From Portibacter marinus (GTDB lineage Bacteria; Bacteroidota; Bacteroidia; Chitinophagales; Saprospiraceae): a DNA stretch of 64,000 nucleotides. Of the stretch, positions 15,573-25,234 are shown piece by piece; position 1 is the first letter of the stretch, and each line of letters starts with the position of its first letter. The notes under the pieces were generated by a model that ran no database searches, was not told the DNA's origin, and saw only the letters and a program-made list of their open reading frames with translations. A program made the position numbers and the translations under genes. The DNA lies in contig NZ_JAJNKB010000011.1 in NCBI RefSeq assembly GCF_021533195.1, positions 1-64,000 of the forward strand, read 5' to 3'.

Positions 15573-15998
15573 CTATTCAATCTTTTTAAAGGTCTCAACA
15601 ATTGACTGGAGATTGTCGTCAATACCCTTTAGGGGATGATGGGCATTTTCACTGTTAACATCTTCAATTTTCAAGACCAACGATTCATCGTTTACATCCA
15701 TAATCCGATAGTTAAAGCTAAAGCTTAAGTCCGTCAATTGGTTTTTAACCATCAATTTTCGATCATCCACACTCCACGTGCCTCCGACATAATTTAAGAT
15801 GAAAGTCTTGTCATCAGATAGTCTTAAATAAGAACCTGCCATTGTTTCATGATCAATCTCATTACCATTTATATCGATGAGCTGGATCGATTCAGTTCCC
15901 CACTCTCCAACAAGATCGCGCTCTTCAATTTTTTCAATCTGATGTTTTTCGCACGCGGAGAAGGACAAGAGGATTGTAAGTATCAATAGATTTTTCAT
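15573..15998 (-). CDS. Lipocalin-like lipoprotein
   Basis: The 141-residue product has a lipoprotein signal (MKNLLILTILLSFSACEK, Cys16). A small beta-rich domain follows that opens 'DLVGEWGTESIQLID' and repeats 'TWSVDDRKLMVK' and 'NYRIMDVNDESLVLKI'. This is the rhythm of the lipocalin-like (DUF4488/lipocalin_4-type) small lipoproteins common in Bacteroidota, in which 'L.G.W' starts the barrel. The ligand is unknown. It stands alone, with 170 bp of AT-rich DNA before the next gene on each side. Confidence 0.65.
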   Translation of the reverse strand: MKNLLILTILLSFSACEKHQIEKIEERDLVGEWGTESIQLIDINGNEIDHETMAGSYLRLSDDKTFILNYVGGTWSVDDRKLMVKNQLTDLSFSFNYRIMDVNDESLVLKIEDVNSENAHHPLKGIDDNLQSIVETFKKIE

Positions 15999-16084
15999 GT
16001 GCTATTTTTTTTATAAACGAATAAAGACGCTTTATGTCTATATTTTCTCATCTTATTTCACCTAAGCAATGGTGTTAAAGCCAA

Positions 16085-16279
16085 TTATCTATCATTTCGC
16101 TTTCTATATTTTCCAATAAATTCAGAAACCTCGGTCAAACTTGACGTGCGTAAAGCTACTTTTGAATCCTCATCTAATATTAAATAAGTAGTATAATTCA
16201 CTATTCCCAATTGACTAATAGGATTATTGTGAAACTTAGCGTTTACTCTGTAATTTTCCCACTTAATATTGGTCTTCAC
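16085..16279 (-). CDS. Small hypothetical protein
   Basis: The 64-residue frame starts with GTG at 16277-16279 and has no upstream ATG in frame before a stop. It is basic at the C-terminus ('FIGKYRKRNDR') and contains 'YTTYLILDEDSKVALRTSS', a plausible beta hairpin. No signal peptide or known motif is present. It may be a genuine small protein or the end of a decayed gene. Confidence 0.35.
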   Translation of the reverse strand: MKTNIKWENYRVNAKFHNNPISQLGIVNYTTYLILDEDSKVALRTSSLTEVSEFIGKYRKRNDR

Positions 16280-16623
16280 GAGATATTCTGACCAGTCTTC
16301 ATGACTGTGATCTCTAGATTAATGCCGCCCTTTTATATAATACGGATAATCAAATGTTCTTCAGTATCGTAGTGTACATACAAGAACTACTGCATTGGTT
16401 ACAAATTCACTTTAGAACTCACTGGTTTGATTTAGATTCTAGAACTAATTTGATTATCACTCATAATCCGTAATTCGTAATTATTGCATTATTCGCCATT
16501 CATCCATTCTCGCAATGTCCACATTAATCACCTTATCCTACTCATTTATCTTTTCATCAATCTCCCTGAAGTTTACTATATTAATCGAATATTTAACGAT
16601 TCTTCAATTTTTACCCAGCCCAT
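16280..16623. other. AT-rich intergenic region upstream of the bestrophin gene
   Basis: About 340 bases of AT-rich DNA with no open frame, terminator or consensus TAnnTTTG box that I can support. It presumably contains the bestrophin promoter. Confidence 0.35.
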
Positions 16624-17685
16624 ATGTACACTAAAAAAGTTTACAAGACCTCAGACATGATCAGGTGGACTCGATTTGAGACCTTCCTTTTTATCGGAGT
16701 AATCACAGTAGTGGTTGCCCTTTATTATTTCTTTGAACTCAATTGGCTCAAGATCCCATGGACACCTCTTGCCCTCATTGGCACTGCAGTAGCTTTCGTC
16801 ATTGGTTTTCAAAATAATGCCGCCTATGGAAGAATTTGGGAGGCCCGCAAAATATGGGGAGGCATCGTGAATACTTCCCGAACCTTCGGTATGTATGTGC
16901 AGGATATGGTGACCAATGAACATGCAAAAATACCATTGGCCAAGGAAGAAATTCACCAAGAAATCAAGACCCTTGTTTACCGTCACATCGCCTGGATGAC
17001 CGCACTAAGGCACGCTATGAGAAGTTCCAAACCCTGGGAGCATGTGATGCAGGAAAAAAGCAATCAGGAATGGAGTAAAATGATCCACCCACCAGAATGG
17101 GAATCCACGGTGGCCGAGGATATCAAACCTTACCTGAGTCAGGATGACATTGATTATGTACTTAGCAAAAACAACAAACAAACGGCCCTACTTTATCTCC
17201 AGTCTCACCATCTAAGGAGACTTAAAGAAGCCGGATCAGTCTGGGAGTTTTCGTTCTTACAGTTGGAGGGCGTCTTAGAAGAATTGTTTACCCTCCAGGG
17301 CAAATCTGAACGGATCAAGAACTTTCCATATCCACGTCATTTTGCCACTTTGAACCATTACTTTATGTGGATTTTTGTACTGTTTTTACCATTGGCACTG
17401 GTTCCACAATTTGCAGAAATAGGTGCCGATATGATGGACAAACAGCCGATCATAGGTGATCTTTTTGTATGGCTAAGCATTCCATTTTACGTGGCTGTGG
17501 CCTGGGTTTTTCATACTATGGAACGGATCGGAAGAACCGGTGAAAACCCATTCGAGGGTTCGGCCAATGATGTACCGATTTCCACTATAGCACGAGGAAT
17601 TGAAATTGATCTGAGACAAAACCTGGGAGAAGTGGATGAAGAGATTCCAGCTCAATTTCCAATGATTTATGACACTCAAATGTAA
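16624..17685 (+). CDS. Bestrophin-family ion channel
   Basis: The 353-residue membrane protein has hydrophobic segments at about 20-45, 52-72, 235-262 and 280-300. The motif IGFQNNAAYGRIWEARKIWG near 59-78 is the signature of bacterial bestrophins (formerly UPF0187), which form pentameric chloride or cation channels. The cytosolic middle is helical ('YLQSHHLRRLKEAGSVWEF', 'LEGVLEELFTLQGKSERI'). The ending 'NPFEGSANDVPIS' followed by 'IEIDLRQNLGE' is also typical. The gene stands alone and is convergent with the PHP lipoprotein gene 15 nt downstream. Ion selectivity cannot be read from the sequence. Confidence 0.92.
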   Translation: MYTKKVYKTSDMIRWTRFETFLFIGVITVVVALYYFFELNWLKIPWTPLALIGTAVAFVIGFQNNAAYGRIWEARKIWGGIVNTSRTFGMYVQDMVTNEHAKIPLAKEEIHQEIKTLVYRHIAWMTALRHAMRSSKPWEHVMQEKSNQEWSKMIHPPEWESTVAEDIKPYLSQDDIDYVLSKNNKQTALLYLQSHHLRRLKEAGSVWEFSFLQLEGVLEELFTLQGKSERIKNFPYPRHFATLNHYFMWIFVLFLPLALVPQFAEIGADMMDKQPIIGDLFVWLSIPFYVAVAWVFHTMERIGRTGENPFEGSANDVPISTIARGIEIDLRQNLGEVDEEIPAQFPMIYDTQM

Positions 17686-17700
17686 TGTGGGAAGGTTTGG

Positions 17701-18933
17701 CTAATCCCCTATCCTAACAGGCTGCACCCATGCAGATTCAAAGCGAATGTTTTCTACAGGATTCGGATGAAGCTTTGAAGAGGTAATTTTACAACGGACG
17801 AATAGATGTTCCGACTCTAATTCAAATTGAGCACTTGTACCATTGACCTTCAAAAACTCCTCTGATGTCGAATTCCCTTTCCTGCATCCTATAAAACTGA
17901 TTTCGTAATCTATGCCTTCGACTGCCTTCACTTTTACGGATAATTGATGGTCTTGGAAAAGGGTCTCCTCCAATTCTACTCCTGTACTGGCATAAAAATT
18001 TCCTGCTTCCATCGCAGCAATCAGTGAACGGGGTTTTAAGGAATCTGCATTGACATAAATCCAGCCCCGACCGGCATTGCTCCAACTTTCTCCCTTTCGA
18101 TGATAATGATGGGCATCATCTGTGGCCAATCCATACATCAAAGGTTGATCATTATTGACATAAGCGATATTGATCAGGTCCCACATTTCCTCGGTGGAGA
18201 CGTGGGTCGAATCTCCCGTATTATGGACTTGTGGATGACCATTGTACACTTCAAAAAAACGTTCCCCTTCCAGCTGAATCATGTCTGATACGGTCAATGC
18301 ATAACCAAAATTGGGATGATTAACATGAGGAATCATAGGGACCTGTAACGCTTCTCGTTGGCGTAGGACTGCGTCAATGTTGTTCTGCAATACCTCGCTG
18401 ACACTGCCACCTCCCTGAGGTTCGATTGTTTCCTGAATATTGGTAGCGTTGAGGTGTATGGGTTTTCGATCATATTGATCCGTAATCTCCTCTGAAGCAA
18501 TGATCAGGAATTGCTCTTCTTCCTCAAACTTACTTCGGTACTCTTCCAGGGTTTTCAATTTCACACGGGTCACGCCTGTATCTATGCTATAAGTCACCCA
18601 ATTTTCACCATAAGAATTCAAATAATCCTGAAAAGCCTCCTGATACATAGAATCCTTCCTGATGGTGACCCATCGATCGCCTTCGGCCAATGTATTGTGA
18701 TCTGACAAAGCCACAAAGTGATAATCATGACGCTTATACCAGTCCATGATGACTTCCGGAAATTCATCACCATCGCTCCAATACGAATGGGTATGGAGGT
18801 TGCCTTTATACCATTTGTTCATCTCCGGGGTTGAATTGTCATTACAGGAAATGCACAGTACAAAAAGTCCTATCCATATGAATACGAAATGTAAAGCGTG
18901 GAGTTTGAGAAATGCTTTATAAAGCCTTATCAT
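17701..18933 (-). CDS. PHP-domain lipoprotein (metal-dependent phosphoesterase/hydrolase-like)
   Basis: The 410-residue product has a hydrophobic start with a lipobox Cys ('VLCISCND'). PHP motifs follow: GNLHTHSYWSDG (HxH plus Asp) near 43-54, VALSDHN near 73-79, 'IIASEEIT' (metal-binding Glu) and 'MIPHVNHPNF' later. 'YGLATDDAH' supplies the late DxH-type residues. A C-terminal beta domain of about 90 residues follows. Exported PHP proteins of this type occur in Bacteroidota beside sugar or phosphate utilisation genes; the substrate is unknown. The -7 box TATATTTG and a GGTA-TACC element lie just upstream. Confidence 0.8.
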   Translation of the reverse strand: MIRLYKAFLKLHALHFVFIWIGLFVLCISCNDNSTPEMNKWYKGNLHTHSYWSDGDEFPEVIMDWYKRHDYHFVALSDHNTLAEGDRWVTIRKDSMYQEAFQDYLNSYGENWVTYSIDTGVTRVKLKTLEEYRSKFEEEEQFLIIASEEITDQYDRKPIHLNATNIQETIEPQGGGSVSEVLQNNIDAVLRQREALQVPMIPHVNHPNFGYALTVSDMIQLEGERFFEVYNGHPQVHNTGDSTHVSTEEMWDLINIAYVNNDQPLMYGLATDDAHHYHRKGESWSNAGRGWIYVNADSLKPRSLIAAMEAGNFYASTGVELEETLFQDHQLSVKVKAVEGIDYEISFIGCRKGNSTSEEFLKVNGTSAQFELESEHLFVRCKITSSKLHPNPVENIRFESAWVQPVRIGD

Positions 18934-18953
18934 AGGTCATTGAAATATCAAAA

Positions 18954-18977
18954 GTTAGGTAGTACCAAACAAATATA
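18954..18977 (-). promoter_or_regulatory. Promoter of the PHP gene with a GGTAgTACC element
   Basis: Minus-strand TATATTTG (18977-18970) matches TAnnTTTG. The adjacent 17 bases (18954-18970) contain GGTA-N-TACC and recur exactly, in opposite orientation, at 27010-27026. The start codon is 21 nt further on, so the element would lie around the transcription start, a good position for a repressor. Confidence 0.45.
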
Positions 18978-19000
18978 ATATAAAGTCTAACGAGAATCAC

Positions 19001-20047
19001 CTAAAAGCGTGACAACATTTCCAATCCCGGTTCACCAAGGAAGTGTTTTATAGCTCTCATGCACAGATCTCTACCATTATCCCCATTGGTCAACACCACC
19101 AGACCTCTTTTTGACTCCGGTAACATCACAACCAGAGAATTTACACCTTGATCACTGCCTGAGTTAAATAATGCATAATCGCCATTGGATAGATCCTCGA
19201 AAACGATCCAACCCAGTCCAAAACTTATTCCGCTTCTGACCTCAACTTGTGGTTCAATCATTTTATTGAAGAGAGACTGGTCGAGATAAGTACTTTGAAG
19301 CAATGCCAAGGTAAGTTCGGTAAAATCTTCCAAGGTGGTTAAAAGATTATCTGCCGCATTCACCTCATCGGACTTGACATAATCATACGCATTTCCTGCT
19401 CCATCATGGGCCCCCGCAAAGTTTAGTTCCTCCATTTTCGGACTCCATACCAAGGAACTATTTTTCATACCCAAAGGCTCGAAAACCAAATTTTGAACCT
19501 GATTTTCAAATGAGTCGTTATATTTGTTTTCCAGAGCTTTCCGGACATATTCAAATCCTTCTCCAGAATACTGAAACTGCGTTCCGGGTTCAAATTCAAA
19601 TGCTAACTTTTTATCATCGTACATGTACCTCCAATTTTTAAAACCACTCTGGTGACTCAGTGTATTGATAAAAGTTAATTTCTGATGTCTCATATCACCT
19701 TGCACATCCGGATCAATCCACTGGTGATAAAGAGGTTCATTAAGATCCAGATTTTCCTTTTCTATGAGTTTGATCACAGCAAGGGTTGTGATCGATTTAG
19801 TAAGTGAAGCAACGTCGAATACTGTAGAAGAGGATATGTCGTTGCCATTGACATCAATTCCTTCTACGATTGTGTTTACGACAAGGCCATCCTCAATAAC
19901 AGAAATGGCAATTCCCGGGACATTGGCCTCTGAGATCCACGCTATCACTTCTTGCTGAGCAGTACGCTCAGTCTCTATTGTATTTTGAGCCAACGAGTTG
20001 TTTACAATTGATACTAGTAAAAGGAAGAATAAGCTAGATTTCGTCAT
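19001..20047 (-). CDS. Class C beta-lactamase-like serine hydrolase
   Basis: The 348-residue product has a signal peptide (1-21, 'NNSLAQ'). The active-site motif is S81-L-T-K84 ('FDVASLTKSITTLA'), with Y160-S-G as the second motif ('FQYSGEGFEY') and 'NSGSDQGVN' near 295 in the KTG position. These are features of the class C/EstB/PBP4* group that includes esterases and D-aminopeptidases. No reason to expect antibiotic hydrolysis is visible. It is paralogous to the gene at 25235-26284: both share 'YSGEGFEY.R.ALE', 'NAADNLLTT/NAADDLLTT.EDF' and the 'VVLTNGDNG' ending. Confidence 0.88.
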   Translation of the reverse strand: MTKSSLFFLLLVSIVNNSLAQNTIETERTAQQEVIAWISEANVPGIAISVIEDGLVVNTIVEGIDVNGNDISSSTVFDVASLTKSITTLAVIKLIEKENLDLNEPLYHQWIDPDVQGDMRHQKLTFINTLSHQSGFKNWRYMYDDKKLAFEFEPGTQFQYSGEGFEYVRKALENKYNDSFENQVQNLVFEPLGMKNSSLVWSPKMEELNFAGAHDGAGNAYDYVKSDEVNAADNLLTTLEDFTELTLALLQSTYLDQSLFNKMIEPQVEVRSGISFGLGWIVFEDLSNGDYALFNSGSDQGVNSLVVMLPESKRGLVVLTNGDNGRDLCMRAIKHFLGEPGLEMLSRF

Positions 20048-20566
20048 TACTTCAGGTTTCTTAAAATTTAATGATTTTAGTAAATTTTATTTAAAGACAC
20101 TTGCGATTTCCTATCGTTGCATTTGTCTTGCTTAGGTCGTAAACATTTTTTGCATCTTAGGCATAAGAGTGCTCATCTAAGTCAATGGGATCACTGGTAG
20201 TTAGAAGATCTTGTGCAGGCTGGTATGGTCATGTATTGATCGAGGTATGTTGTGAAAATCTGTCGAAAATGATTTAAAGAATGTATTCTTGTATTCCTTA
20301 AGTTCATTGATCGACAATTAACACTTCTACCGCATCGTCAAAGGGTCGCTCTCTCCGGCCTACGCCCTCATTATAATGGTTCCAGAAAATGTATTACACA
20401 TGCATTTTATACCTTGCATATAGAAAAATGTCCTCCATACTTAAAAGTCCTTCTGCGTGAACGGGTCGCTTGTACAGATCACTACTAAACAGCAATTACT
20501 AAATTCCTAGGAATTTTATGGACTTTTTGCTAATTTATCTCAGCAATCATAAAAACTCCTAAAGCT
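20048..20566. other. Long intergenic region between divergent genes
   Basis: About 520 bases with no credible gene. It must hold the promoters of the serine hydrolase (minus) and the PKD protein (plus). The only clear structure is the 16-bp palindrome at 20501-20516. A TAATTTAT sequence shortly after it is one base from the TAnnTTTG consensus. Confidence 0.4.
20501..20516. promoter_or_regulatory. Perfect 16-bp palindrome upstream of the PKD-metalloprotease gene
   Basis: AAATTCCTAGGAATTT is perfectly self-complementary and ends 50 nt before the ATG at 20567, next to a near-consensus -7 box. It is a likely operator; the binding protein is unknown. Confidence 0.45.
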
Positions 20567-23500
20567 ATGGTAAGGTTTCTGACTTTTATTTTGGTAATAA
20601 CTTTGTCCTTGAATTTGCAATCGCAAATTGTTTTGAAGGAAATCATTACACCTTCTGAAATTGATGAAGGCACCTTTGAAAGCTACGAAATTGATACTGA
20701 TAACAGTACACAAAGTGGGAACCTCATATGCCATTGGGATTTCGGAGATGGAAGTCCCAAAGCATTGTTGAATTCATTTAAAACGGGTCATATTTATTCA
20801 GATGATGGCAGTTATGCGATTGATTTTTCAACCCAGGATGAAGAAGGCCAAATTCTGAGCTTAAGTAAGACCATAAAAGTCAACAACGTCAGGCCGGAAA
20901 TACGCTATCTAAATGGAAAGAATACTGATTTTGCAAATCAGAAAGCAACATTTGAGGCAGTGGTTTATGATCCGGGAGATGACCAGATTACTTATAAATG
21001 GGATTTTGGCGATGGCAACATCAAAGAGGGAACGAGTTACGATGAAGTCTCTCATTTTTATACCCTACCGGGTGTCTATACAGTCAGACTTGAAGTGGAT
21101 GATGGTGATGGTGGTAAGGATTCTGAATCTATTACTATTTCAGTGGAAAATGATTGGTATGGATCGACCTCCGGAGATCTCGATCTTAATCTTGCGGGAG
21201 CCACCAGTATCATGTATCAGACCAGAATCGACACCATCACCCGAGAAGTAACCTCTTGCTTTAAGGCCATCACGCTGTATGACGATAACACCAATACTTT
21301 TTTCTGGCTTTTCAATCAGAGTATGTTAAGATTAGCCGATAATTCATTTGAGATTGGGAAAGGGGAAGATAAATTTTATTTGTCTTTAAGAAATTATTTG
21401 ATGACCTCATTGTATGAAAATCAAAAGACTGGGTTTAGAATCCAGGAAGTGCAAGAGGATTGGACACAATTTACCGGCTCCGCCTTTCGGCAACTCAGTT
21501 TGATTCCTGATATGTTAAATGCAGCCCAAACCGGCGAAGATATTTATGGTCATTCTTTTGAGGCTGTTTCAGGTACTGTCAACTTTGAACCGATGGTCGG
21601 TGGACGCCTGAAAGGTAGCTTGTCAGCATTAATGTGTGAACGATGCGAATCTGAAGACCCTGAGAATCCACCTCAGTACATTAATGTTGATTTGAGCTTC
21701 AACATAAGGGTCAATGATGTTGCAGCCTGGCATATGAGTGTTGGCTGTGAGGAAGAGCTCAATCCATTTTCAATACTGGACTTTTCCCTGGGAAATGATA
21801 AGGTTAACGTCAATCCTGATGACCCCTGTCTGGAAGTTACATTTACAGAAAACATTGACCCCAATTCCATTACAGCCAATAACATCAAGCTAGGATACTA
21901 TGATGGTTCTGAGCAATTTAAGATTGCAGATATTGCCATTGATTATACGGATCCAAGCAAAATCTTGATCATTCCAAAAGATGCTTTGCGGAACGGGGTC
22001 AAATACCAATTAATGATTCAGGATGGACCACAAGGTTTGAAGAGTGACCAGGGAGGCCAATTGACCCAGGCAGAAGAATGGACGTTTTCTACCTTAATTG
22101 AACCCAATGAGCTCTCTGTCAAAGTGTATCAATCGGTAGCGGATGCTCCTTTGATCACTGATAAAAACACCGTGGTAAGGATTTTATTGAATTGGGAAAA
22201 GCCCAGTGATGTGAGTGATCGAAGTTTTGTGAAGGAATTTCCGGCTGTCATTAAAATGAGGGGAAATGGAAGGAGACTAGGGAGGGATGAGGCGGTGACC
22301 ATTAAACATCAGAGTGAATTCAACAGGGAGGATACGACCATGGCTCGCAATACGCAGAATCTTTACTCCTGGAAACCTCGGCCTTCGGATGGCAATACAA
22401 TGGATATTGAGATCATACCTAACTATCAGGTGTGCCCAACTGGAGGAGAAGATCTGAAGTATCAGGTCACTTATAATATGAAGCACGCTGGCATGAAGCC
22501 CAAATTGAAGATGGAATATTATTATTTGAAAAGTGGGCTTACAGACTTTATCAATGAACTTGAATTGGCAGATATCTATGAATACATCAGGAAGAACAAT
22601 CGATTGAGCGAGCAAATTTTTCCCATTTATGAGATTCAGTCGATCTACAAAGGTTCTCTCATAGCTGAGGAGATCATGGATATACAGACCGCAGACATAG
22701 ATAGCATTGTGGATCTGACAGAAGGTGGAGCTGGTGGAGTAATGGCATATCAACTATTAAGTTTGATGGAAGATGGTTTATTTGAATTTGCGTTAGAACG
22801 TATTTACAATGAATTAATTCTGACTTCAGATGCAGATATTGTCGTCATGATTTACTCATTTAAGATTGGTGCTCCAGGAGAAACTTTTCGAAGTAATGGT
22901 GATGGATTCAGGCCCATGTGGGGAAAAGAATTTATTACCATTAGGTTTGATGAAGTAGAGAAACATTTAAAGAGACCCACCTTGGCACATGAGCTCGGTC
23001 ATACATTCTATCTGGAACATGTACCTCGCGCAGCTATTGATGAAATCAGGGAAATTGTTGCTAGTCTGCCTTTTGATCATTGGGAAGATGAGATATGGCA
23101 CGACCATATTGATGGATTTAGAATTATTCCCAATGGAAATCGTGGCTACGTCAAAAGTTGCGACCATGGAAATGGAGAGTCAGATGAATTAGCTTCCATT
23201 ATGTTTCCAGATTTGGCAAATGTTTTCTATAAGGAAGCCTGGATAGACAAACCACAATATCTCAAAGCATTAAAACATATTAAGCAATCAGGAAAGGGAT
23301 TAAGTTTTCATGCCCCTGATTCCGAGTTGGGATATGAATGGGCTTCTATAGCGGGTAGTAAACCAGTCTTAGAAGAAACCATTTCTGTTTATGTTTCAGG
23401 TCAATATGATCGCCGAAGTGGTGATGTTGAAATAACTGCTGTGAGACCGCTTGAGCATAAGGTAGGATATGCGCCAATTGAAGGTTTCTTAACTTTAAGC

Positions 23501-24595
23501 TGCTTGGATGAGGCAGGTAAGGTCATCGCGCGTCAAAGTTTCAGTCCTGTTCCTGATATCCAAACCTGTTCGATTGAGAAATCGCAGGACGTGATCCCCT
23601 TTTATACTTCGATTGAAATTCCTAGAAATGCGTCACCTTCGACTTTTAGTATTGTCGAAAAAGACAAGACCTTAGATTCGTATAGTGTTTCTTCATATGG
23701 ACCTACTTTTCAGATCATCTCTCCATCAGCAAACGACACTTTGGAAGGTTTGACTTCATTTGAATTTGCAGGGTCTGATCCGGACCATGAAGAGCTAAAT
23801 TTCAAGGTCTATTACAGTCCAAATGGCGTACAAGAATGGCAGTTGATCAAAATCTTAAATGGTGCAAAAACAGATATCAATGTGTCAGGATTGAAACCGG
23901 GTGAGAATCCTGTCTTTAAGGTGGAGGTCTCTGACGGATACCACACTTCTTCGAAGCTGATTCCCGTCCATCTCGATTTTCCCTTTATTATGGAATGGTA
24001 TACTCCGAATCGGAGACTCGGATCAATGGAAGATATTATCATCAAATTTTCCAATCCCATCAAGCCTTCCTCAAAATCAGATCAGTGGTTTAAGATATTC
24101 GAGCGAGACCAGAGTGGTAAGATATCAGCCGTACCTTATCGCGTTGAATATTCGGAAGACTTTCTATCGATAAAGATTATTCCGCATGAGGCCTTGACAC
24201 CGAATTCAGAATATAAGATTTCCTATCGAAAGGGCCCTAGCAAGGAAGAAATTGCTAAAAAGGAAAGAGAGGAAAAAGAGAAAAAAGAGAGAGAAGCTCA
24301 GGCAAAGCAGAAGTCCAGTCCATTAAAGAGGTTTCTTGCTAAGCAGGTGGATAAATTGACATCGGATGATGAAAACAAAGAAAATGCAAATGTACTGAAG
24401 GACATGTTGGGCCTGCCCACTGATGAAAAACCGAAACCACAAGAAGAGGAGGAGGATGAGGAAGTGCGAAGGAGTCCCCTTGATATTGCAGACTTGATTC
24501 TCGGCAAGGAAGAGGAGTCAGAGGAGTTGATCGAAGATATATTTGGCAACAAGCTTATGGAGCATTTCTCGTGGCAGTTTAAGTATATAGATTAA
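20567..24595 (+). CDS. Giant secreted protein with two PKD domains, Ig-like domain and HExxHxxxxxH metalloprotease motif
   Basis: The 1342-residue product has a signal peptide (1-20, 'NLQSQ'). Two PKD domains follow: HWDFGDGSPKALLNS near 63 and YKWDFGDGNIKEG near 144, each ending with a 'V..VDDGDG'-type strand. A Big_5-like Ig domain near 430-515 holds 'NPDDPCLEVTFTENIDPNSI' and 'WTFST'. Residues 808-818 read HELGHTFYLEH, which fits HExxHxxxxxH of metzincins, so a zinc protease domain probably spans about 740-920. A second Ig-like segment follows near 1140-1220. The tail has a charged coiled coil (about 1225-1255) and a Glu-rich stretch. There is no T9SS sorting domain. Substrate and partners are unknown. 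Confidence 0.8.
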   Translation: MVRFLTFILVITLSLNLQSQIVLKEIITPSEIDEGTFESYEIDTDNSTQSGNLICHWDFGDGSPKALLNSFKTGHIYSDDGSYAIDFSTQDEEGQILSLSKTIKVNNVRPEIRYLNGKNTDFANQKATFEAVVYDPGDDQITYKWDFGDGNIKEGTSYDEVSHFYTLPGVYTVRLEVDDGDGGKDSESITISVENDWYGSTSGDLDLNLAGATSIMYQTRIDTITREVTSCFKAITLYDDNTNTFFWLFNQSMLRLADNSFEIGKGEDKFYLSLRNYLMTSLYENQKTGFRIQEVQEDWTQFTGSAFRQLSLIPDMLNAAQTGEDIYGHSFEAVSGTVNFEPMVGGRLKGSLSALMCERCESEDPENPPQYINVDLSFNIRVNDVAAWHMSVGCEEELNPFSILDFSLGNDKVNVNPDDPCLEVTFTENIDPNSITANNIKLGYYDGSEQFKIADIAIDYTDPSKILIIPKDALRNGVKYQLMIQDGPQGLKSDQGGQLTQAEEWTFSTLIEPNELSVKVYQSVADAPLITDKNTVVRILLNWEKPSDVSDRSFVKEFPAVIKMRGNGRRLGRDEAVTIKHQSEFNREDTTMARNTQNLYSWKPRPSDGNTMDIEIIPNYQVCPTGGEDLKYQVTYNMKHAGMKPKLKMEYYYLKSGLTDFINELELADIYEYIRKNNRLSEQIFPIYEIQSIYKGSLIAEEIMDIQTADIDSIVDLTEGGAGGVMAYQLLSLMEDGLFEFALERIYNELILTSDADIVVMIYSFKIGAPGETFRSNGDGFRPMWGKEFITIRFDEVEKHLKRPTLAHELGHTFYLEHVPRAAIDEIREIVASLPFDHWEDEIWHDHIDGFRIIPNGNRGYVKSCDHGNGESDELASIMFPDLANVFYKEAWIDKPQYLKALKHIKQSGKGLSFHAPDSELGYEWASIAGSKPVLEETISVYVSGQYDRRSGDVEITAVRPLEHKVGYAPIEGFLTLSCLDEAGKVIARQSFSPVPDIQTCSIEKSQDVIPFYTSIEIPRNASPSTFSIVEKDKTLDSYSVSSYGPTFQIISPSANDTLEGLTSFEFAGSDPDHEELNFKVYYSPNGVQEWQLIKILNGAKTDINVSGLKPGENPVFKVEVSDGYHTSSKLIPVHLDFPFIMEWYTPNRRLGSMEDIIIKFSNPIKPSSKSDQWFKIFERDQSGKISAVPYRVEYSEDFLSIKIIPHEALTPNSEYKISYRKGPSKEEIAKKEREEKEKKEREAQAKQKSSPLKRFLAKQVDKLTSDDENKENANVLKDMLGLPTDEKPKPQEEEEDEEVRRSPLDIADLILGKEEESEELIEDIFGNKLMEHFSWQFKYID

Positions 24596-25023
24596 CAATC
24601 TCCTGAATTTTGAATACAAATTGTAATATGAGTTTGTGGTTTTACCCATTTGATAATGCTTTTTAAAAGCGCCATTTCTCTTTGTTTTTCTTTTTTCCCA
24701 AAGTGAAGCATGCTATCTAATAGCACAAAGTCAAATTCCTTATAATTGGAGTACTCGTAGATGTCGCTGACCATTCCCTTTAATGGCAAGTTTTCGGTTT
24801 CCGCAATTTCATTGAGTTGTTCAATCCCGACTCTTGAAAGGTCAATCCCAGTAACTTCGAATCCTAATCTAGCCAATGCTATTGCATCCCTACCTTGACC
24901 ACATCCTAAGTCTAAAAGCTTTCCTCTATTCTTGATCGCAGAATAAAATGCAATCAATTCAGGATAAGGATCGCCAAACAAATTTTTTGTTTGATAATAT
25001 TTATCGTATTCGACGCTCACCAT
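24592..25023 (-). CDS. Class I SAM-dependent methyltransferase (TehB-like)
   Basis: I prefer the ATG at 25021-25023, giving MVSVEYDKYYQTKNLFGDPY, the usual start of this family; two upstream in-frame ATGs (25050 and further) would add up to 31 unusual residues. The SAM-binding motif LLDLGCGQGRDA and 'FEVTGIDLSRVGIEQL' mark motifs I and II, and 'FDFVLLDSMLHF' motif IV. The product (143 residues) is shorter than typical TehB proteins and lacks part of the C-terminal sheet ending, so it may be a minimal form. The substrate is unknown. Its stop overlaps that of the giant PKD gene by 4 nt on the other strand. Confidence 0.8.
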   Translation of the reverse strand: MVSVEYDKYYQTKNLFGDPYPELIAFYSAIKNRGKLLDLGCGQGRDAIALARLGFEVTGIDLSRVGIEQLNEIAETENLPLKGMVSDIYEYSNYKEFDFVLLDSMLHFGKKEKQREMALLKSIIKWVKPQTHITICIQNSGDC

Positions 25024-25234
25024 ATCATCATTGTTTTCATTGACCCTCATCGTAAACAATTTCCATATCCTAAATCTTCTATACGCTGTCCCACAAGCCA
25101 TAAGGCTTCTCAGCATTGAAGCTTCAATCCAGCTCTCATTAATGATTTACTTGTTTAACAATATAACCCAGAAGATCATAACATTCCGAAAATCATGATC
25201 CATTTTATCTTATGGATATATAGTTGCACCGTTT

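Noticed and set aside
22277-22753. A 158-codon minus-strand frame within the giant PKD gene
   Set aside because: It is antisense to coding DNA with no motif; the plus-strand protein is continuous here.
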